64,000 nucleotides of DNA from Solanum dulcamara (Eukaryota > Streptophyta > Magnoliopsida > Solanales > Solanaceae): contig NC_077247.1 in the NCBI RefSeq assembly GCF_947179165.1, positions 13,095,501-13,159,500 of the forward strand, given 5' to 3'. The notes below the pieces were generated by a model. That model was not told the DNA's origin. It did not search any database and was given only the letters and a program-made list of their open reading frames with translations. Numbering within the stretch: position 1 is the stretch's first letter; every line of letters starts with the position of its first letter. Below are positions 44,901-56,560 of the stretch, piece after piece. Both the position numbers and the translations under genes were made by a program.

Positions 44901-47520
44901 CAGATTTTGATATTGATTTTTGGGTGAATTTGGAGAAATCTAGATTGAGCATTTGGAATTGGAAGTGAAATCTTGCTGAATTCAATGAGAGACAATTATT
45001 TTGATAAAACTTCTTCCAATTTTGCAATGTGTAGCTAAATTTAATTGATTGCTAATGTATATGGAAGTAACAACAATCTTTTATTCTGTCCTCTCAATAC
45101 ATTTAATTTTAGTATAACTTAGCAGATAGCCCCAAAATTCTTTTTTTTCTTGATATTTTGGTCGGTGTATGATCTAGCTATTAATTTCCTTCCCTTATAT
45201 GCGAAGTGATATGTTTAAACAACTACATTTATGGTAGAGATTTGGATATTAAAAACAAATAACAATGTGAACCTAAAGATAATCTAAGAATTCTTTGGCT
45301 CATGTAATATTTATTTGGCTTGGTAAATCAGTGCAAAAGCCGCAATCAAGTATAGAATAATAATATTTCACGACTGGCAAGATTTGATTGCAAGTCACAT
45401 TAGTTTATAGTGTTTCTACAAAAGAAAACTAAAGGGAGTTTTGATAAATCTTTTCTCTTCTCTTGTTTTAGTTATAGCGTATGTATTTTAAATCAAAGCC
45501 TAATCTATAGTCAATTTCTTAAACTTGTTAGATCTTTCAGGTAGACACTCAAACTTAGTCATGTTTTAATGGAATATCTATAATTCTAATAAAGTGTTTT
45601 AATTAGATATTTATAGTTCAAAATTTGAAAAAACTTTTAGTGTGTTTTTATTCTTCTATTAGGTAGTTAAATTAACCATATAAAATATCTAATCTCATTT
45701 AATTATCTGTCATCTCTAGCTAGACCTCATATGAGTATGTTTTGTAATCAAACTCAAGTTGAGAATATTGGCGAATGGGTAAAAATAAATGAGATAACAT
45801 AATTTATGTGATTAACTTCACTATTTAATAGACGAATGAAAACACACATTTAAAAAAATCAAAATTTAAACGAAAAATGTCTTATTGGAACACTTTACTA
45901 GGAGTTGAGGTGTTCATTTGAAATAAAACTTAATTAAAATGTTTAAATGAAATATTTTGATTAGTTTAAAAAATTGACTACTTATATTAAGCTTCAAATC
46001 AAACCCTTACACTTTCTATAATACAAAATCCTACACTTGTACCGCTAAAGAGGTGTACATGTAACTAATTATGATAATTTTAAAGCGGAAGAAATAAAGT
46101 AAATTAAAAGTGAAAGATTTATATATGGAGTAAAATATTATAATTAAATAAAAAATACAAATGACTTACTTGTTTCAAGTGACAGAAAATTTTACCAATA
46201 GTTATTATATCTTATTAAGTAATTCATGTAATTTTCATATTTATGTGTTTCGAAAGACAAAAAAAATATTTACTTCTTTTTAATAAATGGGGTGAATTAA
46301 AATTTTATATTTTTTAAAATAAAATAATTATATTGTTTTAATATACTTAGTTATGAATATACTTCACTGGGATCGTAAAATTAAGGTTTTCGTAGTATAA
46401 TAGGTATAAATATTTAATTTTAAAATATAAAATATATATTCAAAAATGTATTATATTATACAAATATTCAATGTAATTAACTCAAAAAAACTAGGTATGG
46501 AGTAGGAGGATGCATTTAAAATGTTTGGGATTGCTTTTTTAAATGCTTTCTTCTTAAGACATTATTATTTGAAAAAAAATACTCAGGAGAACACTTTTTA
46601 ATAAATAATTATTGATTTTAACGATATTTTTTATTTATTATCATCTATAGCAATGCATAGCAATATTATGATACATATGTCATGTATTAAAAGTGAATTA
46701 TGCATGCAATATAAATATATTATAAGTATTTTTAAATATATATATTTATTTGATAAGAAATTGACACAATATATTATAAGTATATTAAAATGTGTGATAA
46801 ATATATTATCCATGAATAAAATTTATATTATATGAGTTTTATAAATTACTCTTATATTAAAATTGTATTATAAGTGTGCAGCAAAAAAAATATTATTATT
46901 ATAAATGGTAAATATTTAATATAGTATATATAGGTAAGTTTCCCTTATCATTTTCTTTGCTCTAGAGGATCATCTTTTACTATATATTATTGGTCAAAGA
47001 TTCAAAGTTCTAAATCGTCCTAACTGTAATGAAACTCTGTATCTTTGAAAAAGTCTTATTGGGTCTTAACTAAACACTTTCAAACATTTACATCCCAAGC
47101 AATTGACCAGATAGTTTATTTTATTCTTTTTCTTTGGTTTGCAGTTTTCTAAAGCAAAACCTTGTGTGGTTGCTATGACAATAACAATATGTCTTAACTT
47201 TAAATTAGATAATTTCAAAGCAGAGAGTTCGGAAGCTTCCTTGTATCATATAGGCAAAATGATTCGAGAGATTCTTCTATTTGTCCTGATTTGATATCTC
47301 ATTTTTGTACTTTTCGAAGTTTTATCTAAACGAACCTATTCAAAACTAATACTGTATTTTTGGAACTCTGTTGAATACCATGGAGTAAATTTATGTAGAT
47401 ACATAAATTTATGTAGATACATGTTTTTAAAAGTGAGTAGAACACAAAATTTTGGATTAAATATTAAAATCATAAGGAGGAGAATGACGATAAGCAAAAA
47501 AACACTACAATAGTCTTAGA
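44901..47520. other. AT-rich region, nothing recognised
   Basis: 2.6 kb, extremely AT-rich at 46080-46930. No motif of a gene or transposon protein on either strand. Overlapping short open frames on both strands at 46631-46835 are due to composition. Confidence 0.55.
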
Positions 47521-47522
47521 TA

Positions 47523-47610
47523 TTGGGGCGAAGATCATTTAAGTCCTCAATTTTGCTTTAAAAATTAAACTTCCCTTTTAATTATCAAAAGTAGATACTC
47601 TTCCCCTTTA
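47523..47610 (+). repeat. Dispersed repeat, first copy
   Basis: CATTTAAGTCCTCAATTTTG..TAAAAATTAAACT is similar (roughly 70 percent by eye) to 49367-49450 in the same orientation. Unclassified. Confidence 0.55.
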
Positions 47611-47619
47611 TCATAATTT

Positions 47620-48810
47620 TTTTTATAAAATAATGAGAAAATAATCAAATGTCCTTCCAAGCTATTATCAAATTTTTAACTACACACTTATTCTTCACGG
47701 GGTCCTATCACCCCCTTACACTATTTTAAAATAGAGTTACTTGCTCCCTAAATGCTGAGGTGGCAAAGAAGGTGTAGTTCACTCTCTTTGAGAGAGTGAG
47801 AGATAAAGAGATAATTAAAATTTTAACTTTATAAATATTTCTTTTATTTCATATTAATTTTCTAATAATTTTTTAAAACAAGAAATTACTTTTCGTTTTA
47901 TTATTTTTTTACCATCTTTATCTTTTTCCTTTTATGTTTAATAGATCAAGAGACACCGACGGTGGTTCACCTCCACCATCAGGTCTCCATCCTCATCAAC
48001 TTTTCACCAAGCCAATTCTCATCTTCAAATCATGCACTTCTCACCATAGCTCTACCTTTCACCACTTTGGAAATTTGTTGGTAGCTCAACATCACAATTG
48101 AAAATTAAATGAATCAAATTTTAGAATCGTTAATGGAAGAATTCATTGAGTAATAAACACAAATAATGAAGAAGAATTCATTAGCGAAATCATTTGGTAA
48201 TAGACCCATTTATTGTAATTGTTGCAAGCATTAATCGAGTTTATCATATCAACATTGTTAAATCTGAATCAATACCGGTCTCTCCACTAGTCCGGCACCT
48301 TCATCCCGCCAAGCTGGTGTCGTTTACTAGTGATTCTTTGAAGAATCGATATCTTAGAAATATTATAGTAGCGGAAGAAAGAAGCAACTTTCGATAGCGG
48401 AGTTTTTCGTTTGCTTCTAGCTTTAACGGATAACATCAAGATTCCCTAGTGTTTAGAATTTCGGTAAAGGTCAAAGATGTGGTAGGCATGGCATCCTCGT
48501 CTTCAATCTGCAAAAGCCATCAAAAAAAAGAAAAGGAGGAATGGGAAAGAAAGAGAAAAAGAGAAAAGAAAAATATAAAAGAAAAAGAATAGAATATAAA
48601 AAGAAGTTAATATTTTATATATTAAAAAGGGTAATATTACGTGGTAGGCGTGTGAAGACCACTGCCTAATATAAATCTGGGTGTGAGTTCATAGGGGGTA
48701 TATATTTCACTTTTAAAAGGTTCAGGAGGGATGATAGGACCTTCGTAACAAATAAGTGTGTAGTTGAAAAATCGGTAATACCTTAGGGAGACATTTGGCT
48801 ATTTTATAAT
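47620..48810. mobile_element. MULE-like non-autonomous DNA transposon with long inverted termini
   Basis: The left ~130 bases (47620-47755) are the reverse complement of the right ~130 (48680-48810): CAAATGTCCTTCC, CAACTACACACTTATT and GTCCTATCA-C-CC blocks line up in order. Long, imperfect terminal inverted repeats without a transposase are typical of Mutator-like elements. The interior (47950-48500) is less AT-rich than its surroundings, with Ser/Pro/His-type coding texture, and could include a captured host fragment. I could not fix a 9-base target duplication. Confidence 0.7.
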
Positions 48811-48969
48811 AAATAATCATATGTAATCCGTATTTTATCCTTGCTATTTGCAATCCTCTATCTATATTATATATTATTTATATAATATATAATATAGATT
48901 ATTTATATTATTTATATTATTATCTAACTTGGATATTTATAAATATTGTTATTTATGTTCCTTGAAGTA

Positions 48970-49131
48970 GAATAATCCTTTTATGAATTTATCATAAAAT
49001 TTAATATTATTTTATGATTATTATTTTTTATTCATATTAAGTAAGTGCGAGAATAATCCTTTTATGAATTTATCATAAAATTTAATATTAGTTTATGATT
49101 ATTATTTTTTATTCATATTAAGTAAGTGCGT
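48970..49131. repeat. 81-bp tandem duplication
   Basis: GAATAATCCTTTTATGAATT starts at 48970 and at 49051. The units end in AAGTAAGTGCG and are nearly identical. Confidence 0.93.
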
Positions 49132-50076
49132 GTATTTAAGTTTCGCTTTTCTCTTATTTATATAAATGAAAGAGTTTTGATTGTAATTAATGGAATGTTC
49201 TTAATTATAATTTAAAAATTGTTTTGATCAAGTTCAGTTAAACAGATGAAATTGAGAATAGCACAAGGGCCTAGATATCAAACTGAGATGAGTAGGAAAG
49301 TTTTTCAAATCATTCTGCCTATCATATAAAATTAAACATAATTATATATAGGGTGAAAGTCATTTACAGCCCCCGAACTTTACTTTAAAAATCAAACTCC
49401 CCATCAACTTTGAGAAATAATCATTCTATTCCTTTTTTCTTAATTGACTTTTATGTACATTCTACCCTTACATTATAAACCTGTCTTCTTTTTTTTATAT
49501 ACTTCTTTTAATTTATTTTTTATTTTTTAATCTATATAACATTTTTTTATTAAAAGAATATTATTTTCATCCAAAAAAATGAAAAGAAAAAATATTGATT
49601 AAGTACATTATTGAATGTCGTTCTATGATGAAACAAATGAACAAAATAAAAAAATGATATTATTAATTTTAACGGAATCTATAATATGATAACCTTACAA
49701 ACATATTTTGATGCAAATAATAAAAAATAATTAATAAAAACAAAGATATATTTCATAACAATTTGTTTAAAAAATTATCTATTTATATAGTAAATAAATT
49801 TTAAATTATTTTTTAAAAAAGAAATCATTAATGAAAAAAATATTAATTTATCTACATAGATAATAGAGAATAAGACATAGGCATGCTTATATAAACGTGC
49901 CCTTTTAACATGGATTTAGTTATCGACTAAGTCCTCCAACTTTCGGTGTGCACGATTAGACACTTAAGATTATATAAAGTTGAACAAGTAGACACACATG
50001 TTCTATATGACAATTCGCGTGAAATATACTCGAACCGATTTGTATCATACAATGTAGGACACATCTATGTTATGTG
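49132..50076. other. AT-rich region with second copy of dispersed repeat
   Basis: 49367-49450 is the second copy of the repeat at 47523-47610. The remainder is AT-rich. Text at 49920-50070 about 'TAGACACTTAA' resembles common nightshade short repeats, but I cannot classify it. Confidence 0.5.
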
Positions 50077-50715
50077 TATGTCACGACCCCAACCCACTCT
50101 AAGTGGAACCCACACTAACCCTACGGTGGAAGAACCAATACTACACCCCAAACTAATTAGACTATCAACCAACATGCATTTAAACATGTGTAAACAGATT
50201 AAATATACTAGTTCAAAAGTTGTTCCCATTAACTCAGAAAATTAGTCAAAACAAATGTGAAAAACAATCTCTAGAACCTGAAAATCATTGTATCAAACTC
50301 ACACTAATGTTCTAGAATAAAGGGATGCAACCCCCAAACAATAGTATAAAACACGAGTCTGAATAACAAAAGGGGTCTAAGTACGAAGAGAATAAACTAA
50401 GACTAAGATGAATCCACGGCAGCCTGAAAGAATTGGCTCACCATTGAATTCGATAAAGTCAATGATATCCTAGTTAAGATCTCTCAACAGTTGCTTGAAG
50501 ATGTCCTGTACTCAACAAAGAAGGAGAAAGTGCAGTATCACTACACAATCCAATATACTGGGAAGATCACTTGGTCATTCTAGTAAATTAAATATGAATT
50601 AGAAACCACAACATAGTAAAACAACAACATATACAATCACATCACAGTTATAACAATTCGTAAATCAATATACAAGTCACCATATTTAATCACAATACAA
50701 TAGTCCACAGATGGT
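50077..50715 (-). mobile_element. LTR-like fragment, minus orientation
   Basis: Opens TGTCACGACCCCAACCC at about 50086, the usual minus-strand view of an LTR end in this window. No partner or primer site was found, and it ends where LTR B3 begins. Confidence 0.45.
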
Positions 50716-50832
50716 CCTGTCACTCCCCGAGTCAACACCCTAGGTGTGACCGACACTAAAAAACCATTTTCCAAGCCAACCCTTGGCCTAGCTAACTCAC
50801 TAAGCAAAATACTTTAACTCATAAAAGACATG

Positions 50833-50875
<43 letters not shown>

Positions 50876-51060
50876 GCACTTCTCATAATAGAGTCTCAAC
50901 ATACTCTTGAATATACTAAATGTAAGTGTTTTTAAAACATGAATTCAAAATAATAAACTCAACGCTGTCTAACTAGTCTATGAAGCCTCTAAGACTGACT
51001 TTGAAAAGGGTACTAGCAAAGGTCCACAGCGACCACAAACTGATAAATAAATGACTGAAA
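50716..51060 (-). mobile_element. LTR fragment B3
   Basis: Starts TGTCACTCCCCGAG. It shares with B2 the text 'AAAAACCATTTT' near the edge and 'TAGTCTATGAAGCCTCTA' (50978-50995 against about 40515-40530). It is interrupted by an (AT)n run and cut at about 51060 by a hAT-like end. Confidence 0.7.
50835..50872. repeat. (AT)19 microsatellite
   Basis: Pure AT dinucleotide run of 38 bases. Confidence 0.97.
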
Positions 51061-51063
51061 AGT

Positions 51064-52115
51064 AGGAGTGTCAAAAATGAGCCCAAACTAAAATAACATG
51101 CCCAAGCCACCCATAATTTTATGGATTGGGTACAACATACTTTAGAATTGGGTCAGTTTTCAACCCAATCCAATATAACCCATTTTAAAATAATTCTGAG
51201 TAGAGACCAATACATTCTTCACTTCAAACCACTTCTTTATACCTATATTCTAAACTCAACCTGCTACTTCCACCTCTTCACAAAAACATCATAGCTTAGA
51301 TTTCGAATTTCATAGGCAGATTCATGACGTTTTTTTCAGATTCTGGTTCGGATCATCTTTCTCTGTTTTTGTACTGAGATTTCAATCTCTTCCCAGGTTT
51401 GAACCATCTTTCTCTTCCTAACAAGATTTTTTTTTCGTTTTGGGCTTCAAATTCTTTCCAATTCATTCTTTAATGAATTTTAATTGATTTTTATCACTTC
51501 TATGCTAATTAGAGGTTGGTTTACTATTGTAATTTTATTGATTTCAATTGGATTTTGATTATTTTTAATGTGTATAAATTTTATTATCGGGTTGAAAAGC
51601 TAGAAGGGAGAATAGGTTTTTTTTGGCTTCAAAAATGTATAGCACAAGGTTCACTGAGGATTTTGCACAAGGTTATCCTTCAGATGAAGAATGACCTGGA
51701 TACATAATAACAATGACAGAATACTTATTAAAGTAAGCTTGTTTTCATATAATTTAGCATAGCTCGTCACACACTAATAGCCCGTTGCCCATTGATTATA
51801 GTGGCAAAAGATGAAAATATCTAGCAATGATGAATTTGATGTTCAAAATAGACATTGTTGTATTGATTTTGTGTCTTATTTTGTAGGATTTAGCACTTTT
51901 TATAGATAATAATATTGAAGCATCTATTAGAGCTCTACAAGTTCATCAAATCGGAAAAATAAAGATGTGAAGCATGGAATTTTTATGAGAAGTTGCCATG
52001 TGATATGAATGAAGATGAGCAAAATGTAAAACATGTGGACTTGTGTTTCTAGCTAACTCAACTTCGGGAACTTCAAATTTAATGGACATCACTCAAAACA
52101 CCAAAAAAAGACAAC
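51064..52115 (+). mobile_element. hAT-type transposon fragment
   Basis: TAGGAGTGTCAAAAATG at 51064 resembles the terminal inverted repeat of plant hAT elements (TAGGGGTGTCAA-type). A BED zinc finger remnant follows at 51960-52112. The 3' half of the element is gone; an LTR begins at about 52120. Confidence 0.65.
51960..52112 (+). pseudogene. hAT transposase BED zinc finger, frameshifted
   Basis: The BED finger binds the element ends. One frame reads WNFYEKLPCDMNEDEQ (about 51972-52021). After a frameshift at about 52022 the next frame reads KCKTCGLVFLANSTSGTSNL then MDITQNT (52022-52110). The CxxC pair and STSGTSNL are characteristic of plant hAT BED fingers. The final His pair is only partly kept (MDI where M-x-H or RH is usual). 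An intron-like TTTTGTAG acceptor lies upstream at about 51878-51886. The catalytic DDE and dimerisation domains are absent, so it cannot be active. Confidence 0.75.
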
Positions 52116-54183
52116 CAATCAAGGTACGCCACTAGATTAGGAACAATATCGTGAAAAGATAGCTAGGATGAAGTAAGATGACATAGACTCTATACACATA
52201 TATCCAATATGCATCTACATGAACTAACATAGGCGGGGATTAGGACATGTTCCTAGCTAACCCTCAAAGGAAAATAAGGACACAAAATTAAGTAGTCTCA
52301 AACATCATCATAGTCTAGAAATGACAATAAGAGAAAATATAGACTCGATTTTCCCTCGAACCATGAGGGCTCACCACACAATCTTATGTAGATCACCAAC
52401 TAGCCATGAGAAGAAGATGGAACATCATTCCCTACATTGTGATATATTGTAAGCAATGAAGTACACGTTAGTACGTTTGAATGTACTAAGTATGTAGGCA
52501 ATGCAATGCATGATAAAACCATGTTGTGCAAATGACCATTTCAAAAAGCATGATAAAAGAATTATTAAAATCATAAGTAGGCATAAGAAGGATCAATGTA
52601 CATTAAACCATAAAAGTATACAAAAGTAAAGAGAGGATTAGTCAATTAAAATATTTTACGGACCATACATATGTGGGAGATAACCGTAATCGACATTAAG
52701 ACCATGCGAGCTATAACATGAAATCCCGATGTAACTCCCACATCAAGGTAGGGAGAGACTACTTATCAAGGTAGACTCTATATCATCATCATCATCATCA
52801 TCATTAGAACCGGGTACTCACCTCAAGTTCTCTTTTTCTATGGTGGCAAGTTGTTATGGGACTAGAGATTACTCTAAGGACCCCTTAGGTCTAGTGCTCA
52901 CTCAAATTCCTCTCAATACTAAGTCAACATCACACTGAATACATATTATATCATAATATAAATATATCATAGGAATAGCTCATTCCTTATCATTCATTAT
53001 TTTTCATCAGTCATTTATAGACCTTAATAATCATTCATAAACTTGTTCATAAGTGTAACTCACTATCACGTTATTCATTTAATGTGGGTGTAGGCCTTCC
53101 ATCATTATGATTCATTTTCATAAAAATATCATTAGGGTCTTAACTCAGCCTCTTCACAAAACTAGCTTGAAACATCATTAAAACATCATTCAAGATCTTG
53201 CACGAGTCGTTTATAATTATTCATTTAAAATCTTTTGAAGTTCGTGATCAAGATTTGTACTTCAAAATAAAGTGAAAACATGAATATATGATGAATTGGC
53301 TTGTAATTCATAAAATTGGATTGAAATCATGCATGATCATATACTTTATATCAAACCATAAATAATTCATGAAAACAATATTAATTGAAGCATTATTGAA
53401 AATACCAATAATCCATATCAAGAACTCTAAAGATCAATATAGAAAAATTCATAGAAAAACTCTTCAACTCGATGCAATAACCATCAATTTATATTAAAAT
53501 AGATTCATAATCATAATTTGAATTATAATTCATGTAATTGAAATAGAGATCATAAAACTCATAAAATACATACTTGAATTTATCAAAAAGATGTGAATTT
53601 ATTGGGCTATATGGGTGAAAGGTGCCCTCTGATGTATCACCTGCATACCTTGAATAAGAAGACCAAAGAAACTTGAAGAAATTTGAACTTTTGATGGAGA
53701 ACTTGAAATATTTTCTTGAATGTCTTCAATGGAGTTTTTGTTAGCCTTTGTACAGAGAGAATTATTTGAATAAATGAATTGTTCTAGAACAAAGAAGAAT
53801 AGGATTTAGGTTAGTTTATAGGGTCGAACTAGGTCCTATAAATATCTAGGTTCAATAACTATTAGTTAGGGAAAAGTCTAACATGTCCCCACTTAAAAAT
53901 TGAATATGGATGGAAACCTTAGCCCAAGTCCGCGATGCAGACTTGTTCCTTGATTGGTCAATTTTGAGCGAATGAGAATTTGGCCAGATTTTGACTTGGG
54001 AAAAATTTACACTATAAGAGAGAAGCTTTGCCACGCGGACCTATCGCGCACCCTTCTGAAAATGCAATTTTTGGAATTTTTTTATCTTCTAGGATACTTG
54101 GCCTAAAAATTGACATAGGCCATTTTTATAATGTTTAACCTTAATATATCATATTCCAACCTCCAAATACCTGAGATATTACA
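52116..54183 (-). mobile_element. 3' LTR E3 of element K, minus orientation, truncated
   Basis: Ends at 54183 with CCTGAGATATTACA, that is TGTAATATCTCAGG on the minus strand, next to a polypurine tract. 'AGGCGGGGATTAGGACATG' near 52230 matches 'TGGCGGGGGATAAGACAT' in LTR E2 at 13178. The terminal TGTCAC side is missing; the piece starts at about 52116. A (TCA)n run is at 52783-52804. Confidence 0.78.
52783..52804. repeat. (TCA)7 microsatellite
   Basis: Pure trinucleotide run in LTR E3. Confidence 0.9.
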
Positions 54184-54199
54184 ATATCTCCCCCATGGG
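54184..54199 (-). promoter_or_regulatory. Polypurine tract of element K
   Basis: CCCATGGGGGAGATAT on the minus strand lies directly before the LTR start TGTAATATC. Confidence 0.78.
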
Positions 54200-54770
54200 A
54201 ACATTCTTCCTCGAATGCGTTAGATTTAGCTTGAGTAGAGAAGAGTATATAGCTAACAACCCAACATGAATGAAATAATACAATTTTAAATATCATTTTA
54301 AATTAAGTTCATGAATATGCATGCATGTAATGAGACATAGAGAGGTTGGAATGTGAGAGTTTGGAGGATTTGAGCATGAAGGGCTAAATACCTTAGGCCA
54401 GAATGGAAGAAAAGAGATAAGGATATTGTTTCATCTTGTCTGCTTCTGCTTCCCATGCAACACTTTCAACTTCTTGATTCCTCCTCTAGACTTTAATGGA
54501 TGCAACTTCCTTGTTTCTAAACCTTTTAACTTGGAGTTCCAAAATTTCAACCGAGACCTCCTCGTAATTCAAGTATCCTTCAGCACTCACATTACCCAAA
54601 GGTACAATGACATGGGAATCACCAATACATTTCCTCAACATGATACATGGAATACCGAATGAACTGAGGCTAACTCCAATGGTAAATCAAGTTCATAGGA
54701 CTCCTTACCAATACACCTTAGGATTCTATACCTATATAGGAATTGTTTTCCCAAAAGTACTACTCCTTAC
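54200..54770 (-). pseudogene. Integrase C-terminus and chromodomain of element K
   Basis: On the minus strand 54560-54720 reads CIGKESYELDLPLELASVHS then VFHVS; and 54430-54560 reads LNYEEVSVEILELQVKRFRN, KEVASIKV, a stop, then RRNQEVESVAWEAEA. The latter is a chromodomain with its RNKEVASVKVxWRNxxxEEATWE pattern largely visible, Trp replaced by a stop at one position. Apparent plus-strand frames at 54426-54861 are antisense shadows. Confidence 0.85.
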
Positions 54771-55393
54771 CATAACATTCAACAAACCTCCAGTCCTAAT
54801 TAAGAACACCCCATGCACCGTTCATTCATCCACGTGCCATCAACACGACATTCAAGCCTAGTTCTATAACCATTCTAATACAGTTACTTGAAATAATTAA
54901 CAAGAAGTCGTCAGTAGCCTACTGCAATCACTCACATATCAACAACCACACATTCAAGCCTACCATTCTAACCACTTTATAGCTCCTTTGAAGTCAACAT
55001 CACTTTAGAATTTTCATGTTTACCTTAGCATCTCTACATCCGTATTTGCATTAACCCTTACCAAAGGGCACACCAATATACTCTTATCTATCTATTGCAC
55101 ACAAAAAGATTCCATCTTGCTCTTCCCCCATGTCTATAACCTTAAATGGAGTAAGCATACTATAATTATAATAATAAGAAACACCCACTCTCTCCACATT
55201 GGACCTAACTCATCCATCAACAGTTATGGGCTCTACTAAATATCATTTTCTTAGGACATCAACATTTCAAACACATAACTGACTTTGGTAACGAATTAAT
55301 CCTTCTCCCCCTTGTGAGAAAACCTCAATCTTATTATCAACCACCATTGATAATTCCAAACTATTTTTAAAAAGAGTACAACCCTCATTAGAG
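54771..55393 (-). pseudogene. Degenerate pol interior of element K
   Basis: About 600 bases between chromodomain and protease, where about 3 kb of RT, RNase H and integrase would be expected, so most of pol has been deleted. No catalytic motif can be read. Confidence 0.55.
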
Positions 55394-55591
55394 CTACTTA
55401 ACCTTACCCCAAAATACCAAATCATTATCCTTCCACTCAAGAACCTGCTCACTACGAAATTGAAAGTTAACCATATGGATTCTACAATTAATGGATACAT
55501 AATAACCATGTAGCCAATCCATGTTAAGGATAGCATAAAAATTAGTCATGTCAAGATCAACAAGATTGCAAGATCGACATGGGGTAATTTC
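55394..55591 (-). pseudogene. Aspartic protease of element K, cut by an insertion
   Basis: Minus strand gives LVDLDMTNFYAILNMDWLHG, YYVSINCR and VNFQFRSEQVLEWK, matching the D-x-I-L-G-M-D-W-L segment of gypsy protease with Gly replaced by Asn. The protein stops at 55591, where the LTR of element J begins; the catalytic loop would lie beyond element J, outside the window. Confidence 0.8.
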
Positions 55592-56282
55592 TATCATAAC
55601 CCAACCCCGTAGGCCGTGACGGGTCGCTCATCCATTCTGCCAATCCAGACGCGGCGCCCTTTCTCGTTATCATCTATTGCCCTTTCTTTCCTCCCGGCTA
55701 TTCATACATGTCCAAACTAGACACTCGCGTATACCCTTACTAGCTATCAGCAAATCTTTCCCCTATTTGAGTCATAGTATATAACATGCAAGAAAATATA
55801 TAAGCCGACAAGGCCATCACAACGGGGGATACGTCCCCAAAATATAAACTATATCCGCATAATTGTACATACATACCTATGTAACCCATATACAATCCAC
55901 ACATATATCTACAGACCTCTAGGAGTATAATGATAACATAAGATGGGACAGGGTCCCCACCATACCCCTGACTAAACAAAATGAGTGTACAAATCAAGAG
56001 ACCAGTACCACAACAAGGCTCCAATACAATGGAGCTTCTCCCGAACTTGCTGGTAGGAGTCCTAAGATGGTGGGTCTCCAAAACATTCATTTGTACCTAC
56101 GGGCATGAATGCATCCCCTCAAAGAGGGGGGGGGGGTCAGTATGACATATGTACTAAGTATACAAAGCATAACTAGAAACATATCTGAAGTAAAGAGAGC
56201 CAGGGGGATAAATTCGTTACATAAGAAAATACTGTACCTGTACCTTGTGAATCATAAAAACATGCATGCTCATATTAATAAT

Positions 56283-56560
56283 ATAGCCAGCCCTTTCAGG
56301 GTTCGGTGAGTCATAACTATAGGACCATCATAGGGCCCGGCTCCATCACCACCTTATCACATCACATCATCATCTCATATATATATACATACGTACCCGG
56401 CCCTCTAGTTAGGGACACGGTAAGTTCTTTATGTCATCGCATTATAATTTCCTCATATAGCGTACCTGACGCTTTAGTGAGGGACTCGAGAGATAATGCA
56501 GTAAACTGTGTATGATTATATACCCGACCCGAGACTCGGTAAAAGAAGGGTTACGGTATA
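56283..56560. repeat. CCGGCCCT..AGGGACTCGG word repeats in LTR J
   Basis: TACCCGGCCCTCTAG, AGGGACACGGTAA, AGGGACTCGAGAG and TACCCGACCCGAGACTCGG recur at about 56283, 56331, 56394, 56463 and 56521, each an imperfect dyad, with related words again at 57210-57315. Confidence 0.65.

Noticed and set aside
46631..46835. Paired 60-residue frames on both strands
   Set aside because: Extremely AT-rich DNA. Ile/Tyr/Asn-only proteins, mirror frames of each other.
54426..54861. Plus-strand open frames over 54.4-54.9 kb
   Set aside because: Antisense shadows of the integrase C-terminus and chromodomain read on the minus strand.
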